The notes under the pieces were generated by a model that was not told where the DNA came from, made no database searches, and was given only the letters and a program-made list of their open reading frames with translations. DNA of 64,000 bases from Pectobacterium aroidearum (GTDB taxonomy: Bacteria; Pseudomonadota; Gammaproteobacteria; Enterobacterales; Enterobacteriaceae), in contig NZ_CP065044.1 in NCBI RefSeq assembly GCF_015689195.1, positions 868,001 through 932,000 of the forward strand. The letters run 5' to 3'. The position numbers and the translations under genes were made by a program. This document shows positions 10,316 to 20,525 of the stretch, in pieces. Numbering within the stretch: the first letter of the stretch is position 1; the number at the start of each line of letters is the position of its first letter.

Positions 10316-11521
10316 TCAGGCTCCGGCCAATACATTTCCCAACTGGAAGATGGGCAAGTACATACCAACCACCAGTGCTCCGACCATCCCCCCGACGATC
10401 ATCATCAGCAGCGGTTCCAGCGTTTGAGTCAGCATATCAGCCTGCTGTTGTACCCGTCCTTCATGCCATTCCGCCAGCTGTGTAAAGATCGCATCCAACG
10501 CCCCGGTTTCTTCTCCAACCCGAATCAACTGCGGGCAGGGGGCAGGGAACAGCATGTCATGATGCTGTGTGGCATGGTAGAGCGATGTGCCTTGATGTAG
10601 CTGTGCCTGTATCTGTTGAATCGCATCCTGATACAGCGGGTGGCGGATTGTCGCTGCGGCATCCAGCCCCTCAGGCAGCGTCAAACCGGCCTGTTGTGTC
10701 ATAGACAGAATAGTGAATATCTGGTTCAGCGACTTACCGCGTAGCAGGCTGGATACGATGGGAAGCTTCAATAGCCATTCCTGTTCTATGGTTTTCCATA
10801 GGGGCTTTTTCTGCCTCAAACGGACGTATCCCACTATCAGACAACTAAGACACAGCAACCCAACGAAACCATCGTCAGCGATGACCTCTGCCAGAGAAAT
10901 CAACTGCCGGGTAAACCACGGTAATGGTGTATCAAATGAGGAGTAGAGCGTCGCAAATTCGGGCAGAACCAGCGTCAACATCATCATGCTGACCAACACC
11001 GCGATTGCCAAAACAAAGCAAGGGTAACGTAGTGCTTTGATGACTTTTTGTTGCAGTTTGGACTGCTTTTCTTGCTGCTGGGCGAGCTGTAGGCAGCATG
11101 TATCCAGCCTCCCGGTTAACTCGCCAACGGCAATGAGGGAATGATACAGAACGGGAAAGATATGCGGATATTCCTGTAACGCCTCAGAGAGCGAATTTCC
11201 CTGAGCAACGCGGGTACGAACATCCCGTAATACGCAGCGCCAACCGGGGCGCTCATGCTGTTCCGACACCAGTTTTAATGCTTCCAGCAGTGGTAACCCA
11301 GCGTTTAACAGGGCTGCAAGCTGCTTGATTAACTCGCCTAGCTGTTCACGTTTCCAATAACGAAGTGGCAAGTAATCGCCTGCTTTTACGATGAGCGGCT
11401 GGTAGCCCTGAGCAATCAGGCTGGCATAGGCATGCTGGCGTTGTGTACTAATGAGTTCTCCGTCGGCAAATTCGCCCTCGGACGTAATAGCCTGCCAGTG
11501 GTACAGACGCGCTAGTCTCAT
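10316..11521 (-). CDS. hofC: Type IV pilus inner-membrane platform protein HofC (PilC/GspF family)
   Basis: 401 residues. Members form the inner-membrane platform that works with the assembly ATPase in type IV pilus or type II secretion machines. Two repeated GspF domains are visible (roughly residues 60-185 and 265-385), each with the LLNAGLPLLEAL or QQAGLTLPEGLD type helix and the RVGEETGALD motif, and three hydrophobic membrane segments (near 165-190, 215-235 and 375-395). Its ATG overlaps the hofB stop by four bases (ATGA). Gene order ppdD-hofB-hofC matches E. coli. Confidence 0.93.
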   Translation of the reverse strand: MRLARLYHWQAITSEGEFADGELISTQRQHAYASLIAQGYQPLIVKAGDYLPLRYWKREQLGELIKQLAALLNAGLPLLEALKLVSEQHERPGWRCVLRDVRTRVAQGNSLSEALQEYPHIFPVLYHSLIAVGELTGRLDTCCLQLAQQQEKQSKLQQKVIKALRYPCFVLAIAVLVSMMMLTLVLPEFATLYSSFDTPLPWFTRQLISLAEVIADDGFVGLLCLSCLIVGYVRLRQKKPLWKTIEQEWLLKLPIVSSLLRGKSLNQIFTILSMTQQAGLTLPEGLDAAATIRHPLYQDAIQQIQAQLHQGTSLYHATQHHDMLFPAPCPQLIRVGEETGALDAIFTQLAEWHEGRVQQQADMLTQTLEPLLMMIVGGMVGALVVGMYLPIFQLGNVLAGA

Positions 11522-12990
11522 TGCGCCTCCTGATTCATAGCGTGTTCATCGCCCACAACACGATAGACTTCAGCGAGGGAGGTCAGGCCGTCGTTGACCA
11601 ACTCAAGACCCGCAGTCAGCAACGTTGGGAAACCGGAATGGCGAGACAATGCAGATAATTCCCCTGCGCTGGTATTGCCCGCTAGCGCTGCCTGAAAATC
11701 TGGCGTGATGGGAAGTAATTCATAGAGCGCGACTCGACCATAGTAGCCAGAAAAACAGTGGCTACAGCCGCGGGCTTGCCAATGGTGCAGTGGCCCTTGC
11801 CATATGTCGTTTGGCAGAGAAAGTAGTGGTTCTCCCGGTATTTTACAGTGTGGGCATAACCGACGTACAAGGCGTTGTGCGATGATGAGCTTTAGCGCCG
11901 CAGCTAACAGATAGCCGGGGATGCCCAGGTGACTGAGTCGGGTTAGCGTTTCTACGGCAGAGTTGGTATGCAACGTGGACATGACCAAATGACCGGTTTG
12001 TGCGGCTTTTACCGCAATTTCTGCGGTTTCGGCATCGCGGATTTCGCCGATCATAATCACGTCGGGATCCTGACGTAGCAGCGCACGTAACACTCGGCCA
12101 AATTCCAACTCGGCTTTAGGGTTGATTGCCGTTTGGTTGATACCCTGCAAGGGGATCTCGACGGGATCTTCTACGCTACAGATATTGCGGCTGCTATCGT
12201 TCAGCCAGCGTATCGCGCTGTAAAGCGTGACCGTTTTTCCACTGCCTGTCGGACCCGTCACTAACAGCATCCCCTGTGAGGCGCTCAGCACGTGAATCAC
12301 CTGCTGTAATGCTTTTGCGGTAAGCCCAAGTTTATCTAGCGCCAGCTCCTGCTGGTGCGTTTGCAAAATACGCAACACCACTTTTTCTCCCTGCTGTACA
12401 GGGAGCGTAGCGATACGTAACGAATAGGTTTGTTGATCCAGCATCAGGCTGAACTGGCCGTCTTGCGGCAATCGCCGTTCGGCGATGTTCAACTTACCCA
12501 TGACTTTCAGCCGCGCGGTAATACGGTTTGTCAGTTCGGGAGGCGGTGCGGATATTGCCTGTAACACGCCATCAATGCGTAGCCGTACGCGATAGTTGTC
12601 CAGTAACGGCTCAAAGTGAATATCCGAGGCGCGTCGCTGAACCGCGAGACGCAACGTTTGATGGATAAATTGTGCAACGGGGGAGTCGTCGTCATGATCT
12701 TGTTGCCCGGTGCCGTTGTTATAAATGCTGGTATGGTAAGTCTCTGTGGGCTCGGCAACGGCATTCACGGGGTTAAGCTGCTGTTCCATTCTGGCCTGCG
12801 GCCATTGCTCCACCATAATGCGGCGATTGCTGGCAAAACGCAGCGCGGCAATCATCTCCGCCGAAGGGGAGGTCGTGACTGCAACCGACAGTGTTTGTTC
12901 ATCGAGGTTAAGCAGTAATGCCTGATAACGCCGGCACAGCGTCTGTAGCTCGCTGAGCGAATGCTCGGAGGAGAAGGACGAGTCTGTCAT
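11518..12990 (-). CDS. hofB: Type IV pilus assembly ATPase HofB (PilB/GspE family)
   Basis: 490 residues. PilB-type ATPases power pilin polymerisation from the cytoplasmic face. Motifs in order: Walker A GPTGSGKTVTLYSAI, Asp box with CSVEDPVE, Walker B DPDVIMIGEIRDAETAEIAVKAAQ, His box TGHLVMSTLHTN, and a four-Cys zinc motif (CPHC about 25 residues before CSHC). The N-terminal part is shorter and more variable than in PilB. It lies two bases downstream of ppdD and overlaps hofC. The cluster lacks the outer-membrane secretin and pseudopilins here; those would lie elsewhere. Confidence 0.94.
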   Translation of the reverse strand: MTDSSFSSEHSLSELQTLCRRYQALLLNLDEQTLSVAVTTSPSAEMIAALRFASNRRIMVEQWPQARMEQQLNPVNAVAEPTETYHTSIYNNGTGQQDHDDDSPVAQFIHQTLRLAVQRRASDIHFEPLLDNYRVRLRIDGVLQAISAPPPELTNRITARLKVMGKLNIAERRLPQDGQFSLMLDQQTYSLRIATLPVQQGEKVVLRILQTHQQELALDKLGLTAKALQQVIHVLSASQGMLLVTGPTGSGKTVTLYSAIRWLNDSSRNICSVEDPVEIPLQGINQTAINPKAELEFGRVLRALLRQDPDVIMIGEIRDAETAEIAVKAAQTGHLVMSTLHTNSAVETLTRLSHLGIPGYLLAAALKLIIAQRLVRRLCPHCKIPGEPLLSLPNDIWQGPLHHWQARGCSHCFSGYYGRVALYELLPITPDFQAALAGNTSAGELSALSRHSGFPTLLTAGLELVNDGLTSLAEVYRVVGDEHAMNQEAQ

Positions 12991-12992
12991 GA

Positions 12993-13439
12993 TTAACCTG
13001 CCGTGTTATCGAAACGGAAAACGTCCTGACAGGCGGCTTGCAGGCTTTCTGCGCCATTATCCGTGGCACAGTTTTTCGTCCAGCGTGAGGCGCCGGTTTC
13101 GCTATCCCATGTTGGCGTCAGAATAACGCGTAGCCCTTGCAGAGTGGATTGTCCGGTCAGCGTAATTACCCCTTGGGTGACGCTAACGGCGCTGACATAG
13201 CGTGAAGATTTGCTGCCAGGAATCCCCTGATTACCTGCGCTACAGGCGGTAAACGCGGCATTTTCCAGTCCGCAGAGATCGACGGGTGTTTTATAAGACA
13301 CCATGGTTTGCAGCATGTCCGTCAGTGCCGCTTTTTGCAGATAGCCCTGATAGGCGGGAACGCCAATGGCGCTGAGGATGGCGACGATCGCAATGACGAT
13401 CATCAGTTCGATCAGTGTGAATCCTTGTTGTGTGGTCAT
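12993..13439 (-). CDS. ppdD: Prepilin PpdD (type IV major pilin-like)
   Basis: 148 residues from MTTQQGFTLIELMIVIAIVA; 16 further in-frame codons upstream do not fit a prepilin leader. The leader MTTQQG is cut before Phe by prepilin peptidase, with the essential Glu at position +5, and the N-terminal hydrophobic helix runs to about residue 30. Four Cys residues sit in the globular domain (LCGLENAAFTAC and NCATDNGAESLQAAC), allowing two disulfides. First gene of ppdD-hofB-hofC. In E. coli the homologue can form pili but is poorly expressed. Confidence 0.95.
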   Translation of the reverse strand: MTTQQGFTLIELMIVIAIVAILSAIGVPAYQGYLQKAALTDMLQTMVSYKTPVDLCGLENAAFTACSAGNQGIPGSKSSRYVSAVSVTQGVITLTGQSTLQGLRVILTPTWDSETGASRWTKNCATDNGAESLQAACQDVFRFDNTAG

Positions 13440-13746
13440 GTTGATTTCCCTGTTGTGGCGCATAAATATGGTGGCGCATAAATACATACGGACGGCTGGC
13501 AGAATAGAAAAGGGAATGAAAGCTGGCGAGCGGGGAAAATGAAAATAGGAAAGCGCTACGATATGTTTTTAGTCATTTGCAGAGGCGTGAAAAATTTTTG
13601 CGGACAGGTACGCATTATTCACATTATCAGGACAGAAAGTCCGGGCAGAGTAGGAAGGGCGTATTGGTACGGTGTGAGGGGAAGATGAGATAAATAAGCG
13701 AGAACGAGGTGCGAAAGGGCACCCCGTCGGAAGAAAAAGAGAACGC
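13440..13746. other. ppdD-nadC intergenic region
   Basis: 307 bases upstream of ppdD and downstream of nadC. I see no gene. A short hairpin with GGTGC/GCACC arms near 13709-13724 follows nadC and could help end its transcript, but it lacks a T run. Confidence 0.5.
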
Positions 13747-14685
<939 letters not shown>

Positions 14686-14735
14686 TCAGGACATCCATAA
14701 TGAATAATTATTAAAATTCAATATGTTACTTTCAT

Positions 14736-14775
14736 TACCCTTTCCGGCGAACATCCGTGGTCACTGGAAAGGGTA
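14736..14775 (-). terminator. Hairpin between tsx and nadC
   Basis: TACCCTTTCC (14736-14745) and GGAAAGGGTA (14766-14775) form a perfect 10-base-pair stem eight bases after the tsx stop codon. No strong T run follows, but its position suggests the tsx terminator. Confidence 0.5.
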
Positions 14776-14782
14776 TACGGTT

Positions 14783-15643
14783 TTAGAAGTTGTAACCGAC
14801 GACCAGGTAGTATCCCCAGCCGGTAGATTTCACTTCAAACGGACCTTTGCCGAAATTGAGTTCTGCGCCATCAGCCCATTGGCCGCCGTTGTGGAAATAA
14901 CGTGCGACGAAAGAGTAGTGCCAGTGGTCGTAGCCCAGCGCCAGAATATGGCTGGAGGCAATAGAGTTGTTGGTACGGCTTGCATTTGATTTATCACGCA
15001 GCTCTGAACCAAAATCGAAATTGGTGAAGCTGATATACGAGACGTTTCCGCCCAGCAGAGAGCCCAGTGGGTAAGAGTATTTCACTTTTACACGGTAGCC
15101 GTCCCACTCGTTTTCGTTAGCGGCGCCGTAGTTTTGCCATTGGTATTTGGCATAGCCGTTCACTGACAGAGACAGGTCGGTGCCAGTATCAATATCGGTG
15201 CCTAACCCCATGTACCAGGTGCTCTGGCGTGAACCGCTGTTACGACCCTGATCGTAAATAACGTTATTGGCGATGTACCACTCTTTAAACGGACCAAAGC
15301 TGAGGTCAGTTCCCGTCAGTTTATCAATGGAGAAGCGTGGTTCGATCTCGACAAACAGAGGAGAGCCTTTGTCCCAAATACCGCGGCTAGCGGGATCGCC
15401 ACCAAAAAACTTCGGCGCATCGGCGTAACCGTAGAAATCGAACCAGTCTTTACGTGCAAACGCTTCGTATTCCAGATAGGTCGTGCTGTTCAGTTGCGGT
15501 CCAAAACGCGTGTGGGCGCTGCCGACGACGTTAATACTCTGGTGCCACCAGTCGGAGAGGTATTCGGCTTTATTGCTGTCGGCAAGGGCAGGCATTGAGC
15601 ATGACAGTGCGAGCAAGGCGCCTGCGGCGAAAGTTTTTTTCAT
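14783..15643 (-). CDS. tsx: Nucleoside-specific outer-membrane channel Tsx
   Basis: 286 residues from [21 protein letters not shown]; an ATG four codons upstream is also possible and neither has a strong ribosome site. Tsx is a 12-strand outer-membrane barrel for nucleosides. The signal peptide is cut after ALA, giving [20 protein letters not shown]. Family signatures are plain: [72 protein letters not shown] region and the terminal [10 protein letters not shown] ending in Phe, as needed for barrel assembly. A near-perfect CRP site lies upstream, in keeping with cAMP-CRP and CytR control known in E. coli. Confidence 0.96.
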   Translation of the reverse strand: MKKTFAAGALLALSCSMPALADSNKAEYLSDWWHQSINVVGSAHTRFGPQLNSTTYLEYEAFARKDWFDFYGYADAPKFFGGDPASRGIWDKGSPLFVEIEPRFSIDKLTGTDLSFGPFKEWYIANNVIYDQGRNSGSRQSTWYMGLGTDIDTGTDLSLSVNGYAKYQWQNYGAANENEWDGYRVKVKYSYPLGSLLGGNVSYISFTNFDFGSELRDKSNASRTNNSIASSHILALGYDHWHYSFVARYFHNGGQWADGAELNFGKGPFEVKSTGWGYYLVVGYNF

Positions 15644-15810
15644 CTTAAGTACCATAGTGTTAGAGATGTCATTGACGTCGTGCGTAAGAGCGCGGAATAA
15701 GTTTTGGCAATATCTAAAAAAATCAGAAGATAATTTTGGTATGCATTTTAAGTAAAAATAGACGCAATGCACGAAAACGATTGCCTTTTGTTGCTCTATT
15801 ACATTTCTAA

Positions 15811-15826
15811 TGTGATTTTTGTCACA
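15811..15826. promoter_or_regulatory. CRP-binding site upstream of tsx
   Basis: TGTGA-TTTTTG-TCACA, a perfect match to the TGTGA-N6-TCACA consensus, with flanking AA/AT. It lies 168 bases from the tsx start. tsx is a known CRP target in E. coli. Confidence 0.75.
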
Positions 15827-15995
15827 TAATGAGGTTAGGGACTTCACATGACTAAAAAAGCGGCGGAGAGTGATTACGGATAGGAAAGCGACGAGAACAT
15901 CACAAAATGAACGGTAAAACCTATTGATATCCGGTTGGATAGATAGGATGGCGCGAAACATGGTATCTTGGATACAAGGACCTTCTGGTTACCCT

Positions 15996-16046
15996 TGTTT
16001 TTACACCTGACATTGTTTTTACTCCTGAAGGTGTTTTTACGCCTGA
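15996..16046. repeat. Three tandem 18-base repeats upstream of ampD
   Basis: TGTTTTTAC(A/T/G)CCTGA occurs at 15996-16010, 16014-16028 and 16032-16046, a strict 18-base period with 3-base spacers. The array lies in the tsx-ampD divergent region, 38 bases before the ampD start. Confidence 0.85.
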
Positions 16047-16083
16047 TTCAGCCGGCAAACGACACGATGCGAGGTTATCGCCG

Positions 16084-16656
16084 ATGCTTTTGGAAAATGG
16101 CTGGTTATCCGACATTACACACACGCCTTCACCGCATTATGATGGTCGCCCGAATAACGAGGTGCCTTCCTTATTGGTGATCCACAATATCAGTTTGCCG
16201 CCCGGTGAGTTTGGTGGACCCTATATTGATCAACTGTTTACAGCGACGCTGGATCCCACTGCGCATCCCTATTTTGCCGATATTTCCCATTTACGCGTTG
16301 CGGCACACTGCCTGATTCGCCGTGACGGGCAAATCACACAGTATGTGTCGTTCGATCAGCGTGCCTGGCATGCTGGTGTTTCGATGTTTGAAGGCCGCGA
16401 GCGCTGTAATGATTTCTCTATTGGGATTGAGCTGGAAGGGACGGATACGCTGCCTTTTACCATGGAGCAGTATCATTCGCTGGTGGCGATTACACGCCTA
16501 TTAATGCAGGCTTACCCCATCACTTTATCGCGAATTACCGGGCACAGTGACATCGCACCGGGCCGTAAAACCGATCCCGGCCCGGCATTTGACTGGGATG
16601 GCTATCATCGTCAGCTACAAGAAAATCGGACAGAGAACAAAGGGAGCCTAGATTAA
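16084..16656 (+). CDS. ampD: 1,6-anhydro-N-acetylmuramyl-L-alanine amidase AmpD
   Basis: 190 residues. AmpD is the cytoplasmic zinc amidase of peptidoglycan recycling; it cuts the peptide from anhydromuramyl peptides and so keeps the AmpR-activating signal low. Zinc ligands His34 (VIHNISLPP), His154 and Asp164 ([20 protein letters not shown]) are at the exact E. coli positions; Glu116 and Lys162 of the active site are also there. The C-terminus is some residues longer than in E. coli. Its stop codon overlaps the ampE start (TAATG). Confidence 0.97.
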   Translation: MLLENGWLSDITHTPSPHYDGRPNNEVPSLLVIHNISLPPGEFGGPYIDQLFTATLDPTAHPYFADISHLRVAAHCLIRRDGQITQYVSFDQRAWHAGVSMFEGRERCNDFSIGIELEGTDTLPFTMEQYHSLVAITRLLMQAYPITLSRITGHSDIAPGRKTDPGPAFDWDGYHRQLQENRTENKGSLD

Positions 16657-17510
16657 TGACGCTGTTTACACTGTTGTTTACGCTGGCCTGGGAGCGCTTG
16701 TTCAAACAGGGGGAGCACTGGCAGATCGATCATCGACTTGAGGTGGTGTTCCGGCACGTTCCATCTCCGTCTTTATTTCAAACGTTGTTCCTGACGCTAT
16801 GCAGCATGGGCATCGTGGCTGGCCTGCTGTGGCTCACAAGCGGCATTCTGTTCGGTCTGATTTCTCTTCTGCTATGGATTGTTATCAGCCTGATGTGCAT
16901 CGGCGCGGGTGAAATTCGTCAGCACTATCGGCGCTATTTGCAGGCGGCGCAACGCGGCGAGGCAGATGCCCGCCGGGAAATGGCGACGGAGCTGGCGTTG
17001 ATTCACGGGCTGCCCGTCGGCACGGGCGAAAGCGAGCAGTTGAAAGAACTGCAAAACGCGTTGCTGTGGATAAATTTCCGGTTTTATTTAGCGCCGCTGT
17101 TCTGGTTCATCGCAGCCGGGCCATATGGGCCGATTGCGCTGATGGGATACGCATTTCTACGTGCCAGACAGACCTGGCTGGCGCGGCACAACACGCCGCT
17201 GGAACGTGCGCAGTCCGGCGTTGATAGCTTGCTGCATTGGCTTGACTGGATTCCCGCGCGTTTGGCCGGTGCGGCTTACGCACTATTGGGTCATGGTGAA
17301 AAAGCGTTGCCAGCCTGGTTCGCGTCGCTAGGGGATTTCCGCAGTTCGCAATATTGGGTGTTAACGCAGTTGGCTCAATTTTCTCTGGCGCGTGAACCCC
17401 ACATTGAGCCGGTAGAGACGCCCAAAGCTGCTGTGACGTTAGCGAAAAAGGTGACATTGGTGCTGGTAGTGGTGGTCGCACTTCTGACGATATACGGCGC
17501 GTTGGTCTGA
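16656..17510 (+). CDS. ampE: Inner-membrane protein AmpE
   Basis: 284 residues, same length as E. coli AmpE. An integral inner-membrane protein co-transcribed with ampD; its role (linked to beta-lactamase regulation) remains poorly defined. Four hydrophobic segments are visible: about 45-90 (two close ones), 140-170 and a C-terminal one near 262-283. The N-terminal [22 protein letters not shown] block is typical. Starts on the ampD stop codon, so translation is coupled. Confidence 0.95.
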   Translation: MTLFTLLFTLAWERLFKQGEHWQIDHRLEVVFRHVPSPSLFQTLFLTLCSMGIVAGLLWLTSGILFGLISLLLWIVISLMCIGAGEIRQHYRRYLQAAQRGEADARREMATELALIHGLPVGTGESEQLKELQNALLWINFRFYLAPLFWFIAAGPYGPIALMGYAFLRARQTWLARHNTPLERAQSGVDSLLHWLDWIPARLAGAAYALLGHGEKALPAWFASLGDFRSSQYWVLTQLAQFSLAREPHIEPVETPKAAVTLAKKVTLVLVVVVALLTIYGALV

Positions 17511-17538
17511 TGTTTGTTGTGGGTTGGTAGGAAAAATA

Positions 17539-17559
17539 ATGGCCGACAGCGTCGGCCAT
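17539..17559 (-). terminator. Terminator of aroP (between ampE and aroP)
   Basis: ATGGCCGAC-AGC-GTCGGCCAT, a perfect nine-base-pair stem. Read on the minus strand it is followed by TATTTTTCC, so it ends aroP transcripts, and the convergent ampE transcript may use it too. Confidence 0.8.
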
Positions 17560-17589
17560 GGAAAAGGATACGGTGAAGGTGGGAACGGC

Positions 17590-18948
17590 TTAGTTCACCT
17601 GGTTTTTCTTTTTGATGAAGTAGCCTACACCCAGAATAATCAGCCAGACCGGAATCAGCATGACGGAAATCTGAATGCCCGGTGTCAGGAACATGATGAC
17701 CAGTATACCGGCCAGGAACAGCAGGCAGAGGTAGTTACCCAACGGGTAAAACAGCGCCTTAAACTTGGTCACGGTGCCTTCTTTGTCCTTTTGCGTGCGG
17801 AACTTCAGGTGCGCCAGACTGATCATCGCCCAGTTAATCACAAGCGCGGACACGACCAGCGCCATCAGCAGCTCGAAGGCTTTACCAGGAATGAGGTAGT
17901 TGATCAGTACGCACAGCGCTGTCGCCAGTGCGGAGATACCGATAGCGACAACCGGCACGCCACGGCGATCGACGGTTTGCAGTACTTTTGGTCCATTACC
18001 CTGTTTCGCCAGACCGAACAGCATGCGACTGTTACAGTACACACAGCTGTTGTAAACGGACAGCGCGGCGGTCAGTACCACGATGTTCAGCACCGTTGCT
18101 ACGACGTTACTGTTCAGTTCATGGAAAATCATGACGAACGGGCTACCGCCTTCTACAACCTTGCCCCATGGGTAAAGTGACAGCAGGATAGCGAGTGAAC
18201 CGATGTAGAAAATCAGGATGCGGTAGATAACCTGATTGGTCGCGCGTGGAATGCTTTTCTCTGGGTCATCCGCTTCTGCTGCGGTAATCCCCACCAGTTC
18301 CAGCCCGCCAAATGAGAACATGATAACGGCCATTGCCATCACCAGGCCGAGCACGCCGTTCGGGAAGAACCCGCCCTGGGCCCACAGGTTGGTCACGGTG
18401 GCTTCCGGCCCGCCCGTACCGCTGAGCAACAACCAGCCGCCGAAGACGATCATGCCAATAATCGCGGCGACTTTGATGATGGCAAACCAGAACTCCATCT
18501 CACCGTAGACTTTGACGTTTGCCAGATTGATGGCGTTAATCAACAGGAAGAACACGGCAGCGGAGACCCACGTTGGGATGTCTGGCCACCAGTACTGGAC
18601 GTAAATCCCCACGGCGCTGAGCTCGGCCATGGCGACAAGAACATACAGTACCCAGTAGTTCCATCCCGATGCAAAGCCCGCGAAATCGCCCCAGTATTTA
18701 TAAGCAAAGTGGCTGAACGATCCGGCTACCGGTTCTTCAACCACCATTTCGCCTAACTGGCGCATAATGAGAAATGCGATCAGGCCGCCAATCGCATAGC
18801 CTAGCAGGACCGATGGTCCGGCCATTTTGATCGTTTGCGCAATACCAAGAAAGAGGCCAGTACCTACCGCGCCACCCAAGGCAATCAACTGAATATGACG
18901 GTTTTTCAAACCACGCTTTAGCGTGCCGTCCGTTTGTTGATTATCCAT
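17590..18948 (-). CDS. aroP: Aromatic amino acid permease AroP
   Basis: 452 residues starting MDNQQTDGTLKRGLKNRH (E. coli AroP 457). Seventeen extra in-frame codons upstream do not belong to the family. AroP is an APC-family proton symporter for Phe, Tyr and Trp in the inner membrane. Twelve hydrophobic segments; the first contains the substrate-binding GGAVGTGLFLG, and the loop ITAAEADDPEKSIPRATN is conserved. A TyrR-like box lies in the leader. Located next to ampDE and pdhR as in E. coli. Confidence 0.96.
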   Translation of the reverse strand: MDNQQTDGTLKRGLKNRHIQLIALGGAVGTGLFLGIAQTIKMAGPSVLLGYAIGGLIAFLIMRQLGEMVVEEPVAGSFSHFAYKYWGDFAGFASGWNYWVLYVLVAMAELSAVGIYVQYWWPDIPTWVSAAVFFLLINAINLANVKVYGEMEFWFAIIKVAAIIGMIVFGGWLLLSGTGGPEATVTNLWAQGGFFPNGVLGLVMAMAVIMFSFGGLELVGITAAEADDPEKSIPRATNQVIYRILIFYIGSLAILLSLYPWGKVVEGGSPFVMIFHELNSNVVATVLNIVVLTAALSVYNSCVYCNSRMLFGLAKQGNGPKVLQTVDRRGVPVVAIGISALATALCVLINYLIPGKAFELLMALVVSALVINWAMISLAHLKFRTQKDKEGTVTKFKALFYPLGNYLCLLFLAGILVIMFLTPGIQISVMLIPVWLIILGVGYFIKKKNQVN

Positions 18949-19022
18949 CCAATTTAACCCTCTGCCAGTGCAAGTAAAAAACACGGTGTGAACGAACACG
19001 CGTATTAGTGACTGTACGTTTG

Positions 19023-19040
19023 TGTAATTTTATTTTTACG
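19023..19040. promoter_or_regulatory. TyrR-like box in the aroP leader
   Basis: TGTAAT-TTTATT-TTTACG matches TGTAAA-N6-TTTACA with two end mismatches and keeps the essential G-N14-C spacing. It lies 75 bases before the aroP start. TyrR represses aroP in E. coli. Confidence 0.6.
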
Positions 19041-19569
19041 GAGTGGTATTTCTTAAAATAAGAAAACGGCTACCGTTTGCCAGAGAATAGTGGTAAGTGC
19101 ACAAGATTGCACTGATTTCTTATAGCCTGATAATTAAAAACTATCGCTACATCAAAATTCTTACCTTTTATTGATTAAGCCCCTGAGTAGGAGAAGCTGA
19201 AGGTGATTTAGGGAGGGAGTACCTCTTTGGGTTTACTCCCTTTTATTATCTCGTTATCCCCGCTGTAAAAATGGTGCTAACCACGATGAGGAGTGTCGAG
19301 GTATCTCCTTTTTCTTATAAGAATAAAAATTCTTATATTTTGAATTAAAATTCACTATTTGCGCATTTAAACGGTTCAGCAATGCCTGCTTTACGTTTCA
19401 AAAAAGTTAAAATATAGACAGGGGGGATTAATGGTCATACCACAGGCGGGCTATCACTTTGCCGCATGTTTCTCGTGCATTTGTTAAAATCTGGTGGGAT
19501 TGGTGATTTAGCTCAAGGTCCTTATGGACAGAAGGTGAATACTTTGTTACTTTAGCGTCACGTTTTTTA

Positions 19570-19586
19570 AATTGGTATTACCAATT
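19570..19586. promoter_or_regulatory. PdhR operator
   Basis: AATTGGTATTACCAATT, a perfect 17-base palindrome matching the PdhR consensus ATTGGTNNNACCAAT. It lies 33 bases before pdhR, so PdhR is expected to repress the whole pdhR-aceEF-lpd operon when pyruvate is low. Confidence 0.92.
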
Positions 19587-19618
19587 GACTCCGCGCCATT
19601 CGCAGAGAAGAATTCACT

Positions 19619-20383
19619 ATGGCATACAGCAAGATCCGTCAGCCCAAACTGTCAGATGTGATTGAGCAGCAGTTGGAGTTTCTGATACTTGAGGGAACCT
19701 TGCGCCCCGGCGAGAAGCTCCCACCGGAGCGCGAACTGGCAAAACAGTTCGATGTTTCCCGCCCTTCTCTGAGAGAAGCCATTCAACGCCTGGAAGCCAA
19801 AGGTCTCCTTTTGCGCCGTCAGGGTGGTGGTACCTTCGTTCAAGCCAATCTATGGCAAAGCGTCAGCGATCCGCTGGCAGAATTACTGAGCACTCATCCC
19901 GAATCACAGTTCGATCTTCTGGAAACGCGTCATGCGCTGGAAGGCATTGCTGCCTACTACGCTGCACTGCGTGGCACAGAGTCGGATCTGCAGCGTATCC
20001 GGGATTGCCATGCCGTGATTGAGAAGGCGAGGGAAGCGGGCGATCTGAACGCCGAGTCAGAAGCCGTTATGCAGTATCAGGTTGCTGTAACAGAAGCCAC
20101 GCATAATGTGGTTTTGCTGCATTTGGTACGCTGTATGGGGCCGATGCTCGAACAGAACGTGAGGCAGAATTTTGAATTGCTTTATTTGAGCCGCGAAGTG
20201 TTGGCTCAGGTGAGCATTCATCGCGCCAGCATTTTTGAGGCGATTGTTGCCCGTGAGCCAGAGAAGGCGCGCGAAGCATCACACCGTCATCTGGCGTTTA
20301 TTGAGGAAGTATTGCTGGATCTTAACCGGGAACATAGTCGGCGCGAGAGATCGCTGCGTCGGCTCCAGCAACGCAAGGACTGA
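19619..20383 (+). CDS. pdhR: Pyruvate-sensing repressor PdhR
   Basis: 254 residues, same as E. coli. FadR-type GntR regulator: winged HTH at about residues 10-75 ([20 protein letters not shown], then [16 protein letters not shown]) and an all-helical FCD effector domain after residue 90. It represses the pdh operon and releases DNA on binding pyruvate. Its own operator is upstream of the start. aceE follows after 142 bases that contain a large stem-loop. Confidence 0.97.
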   Translation: MAYSKIRQPKLSDVIEQQLEFLILEGTLRPGEKLPPERELAKQFDVSRPSLREAIQRLEAKGLLLRRQGGGTFVQANLWQSVSDPLAELLSTHPESQFDLLETRHALEGIAAYYAALRGTESDLQRIRDCHAVIEKAREAGDLNAESEAVMQYQVAVTEATHNVVLLHLVRCMGPMLEQNVRQNFELLYLSREVLAQVSIHRASIFEAIVAREPEKAREASHRHLAFIEEVLLDLNREHSRRERSLRRLQQRKD

Positions 20384-20425
20384 GCACCTATATTTTGGTG
20401 CTCCGAATGCGGTAATCACGACGAT

Positions 20426-20488
20426 GAGCCTGTCTTCATGCGTTTTGCTTATGGCCAAATCTAAGCCAGAATGCAGGAAGACAGGCTC
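20426..20488 (+). other. Large stem-loop between pdhR and aceE
   Basis: GAGCCTGTCTTC (20426-20437) and GAAGACAGGCTC (20477-20488) form a perfect 12-base-pair stem; the 39-base loop can pair further (ATGC...GGC with GCC...GCA). It lies within the operon transcript, 37 bases before the aceE start, and has no T run. Likely an RNA processing or stability element rather than a terminator; this is inferred. Confidence 0.7.
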
Positions 20489-20525
20489 CAACAAACCAAC
20501 TTATTAGAGAAGATAAGGAATAACC

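Larger units (their letters stand above)
18949..19618. promoter_or_regulatory. aroP-pdhR divergent regulatory region
   Basis: 670 bases without a gene, AT-rich in the middle. It contains the TyrR-like box (19023-19040) near aroP and the PdhR operator (19570-19586) near pdhR. Between them are an imperfect inverted sequence GGGAG.../CTCCC near 19211-19240 and poly-A/T-rich stretches around 19310-19360 that I could not assign. Confidence 0.6.

Noticed and set aside
15921-16124. 67-codon minus-strand frame with three SGVKT repeats
   Set aside because: Translation of the 18-base repeat array; overlaps the ampD start, no supporting signals.
17524-18180. 218-codon plus-strand frame opposite aroP
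   Set aside because: Gln/His/Arg-rich antisense frame over a membrane protein; starts in the aroP terminator.
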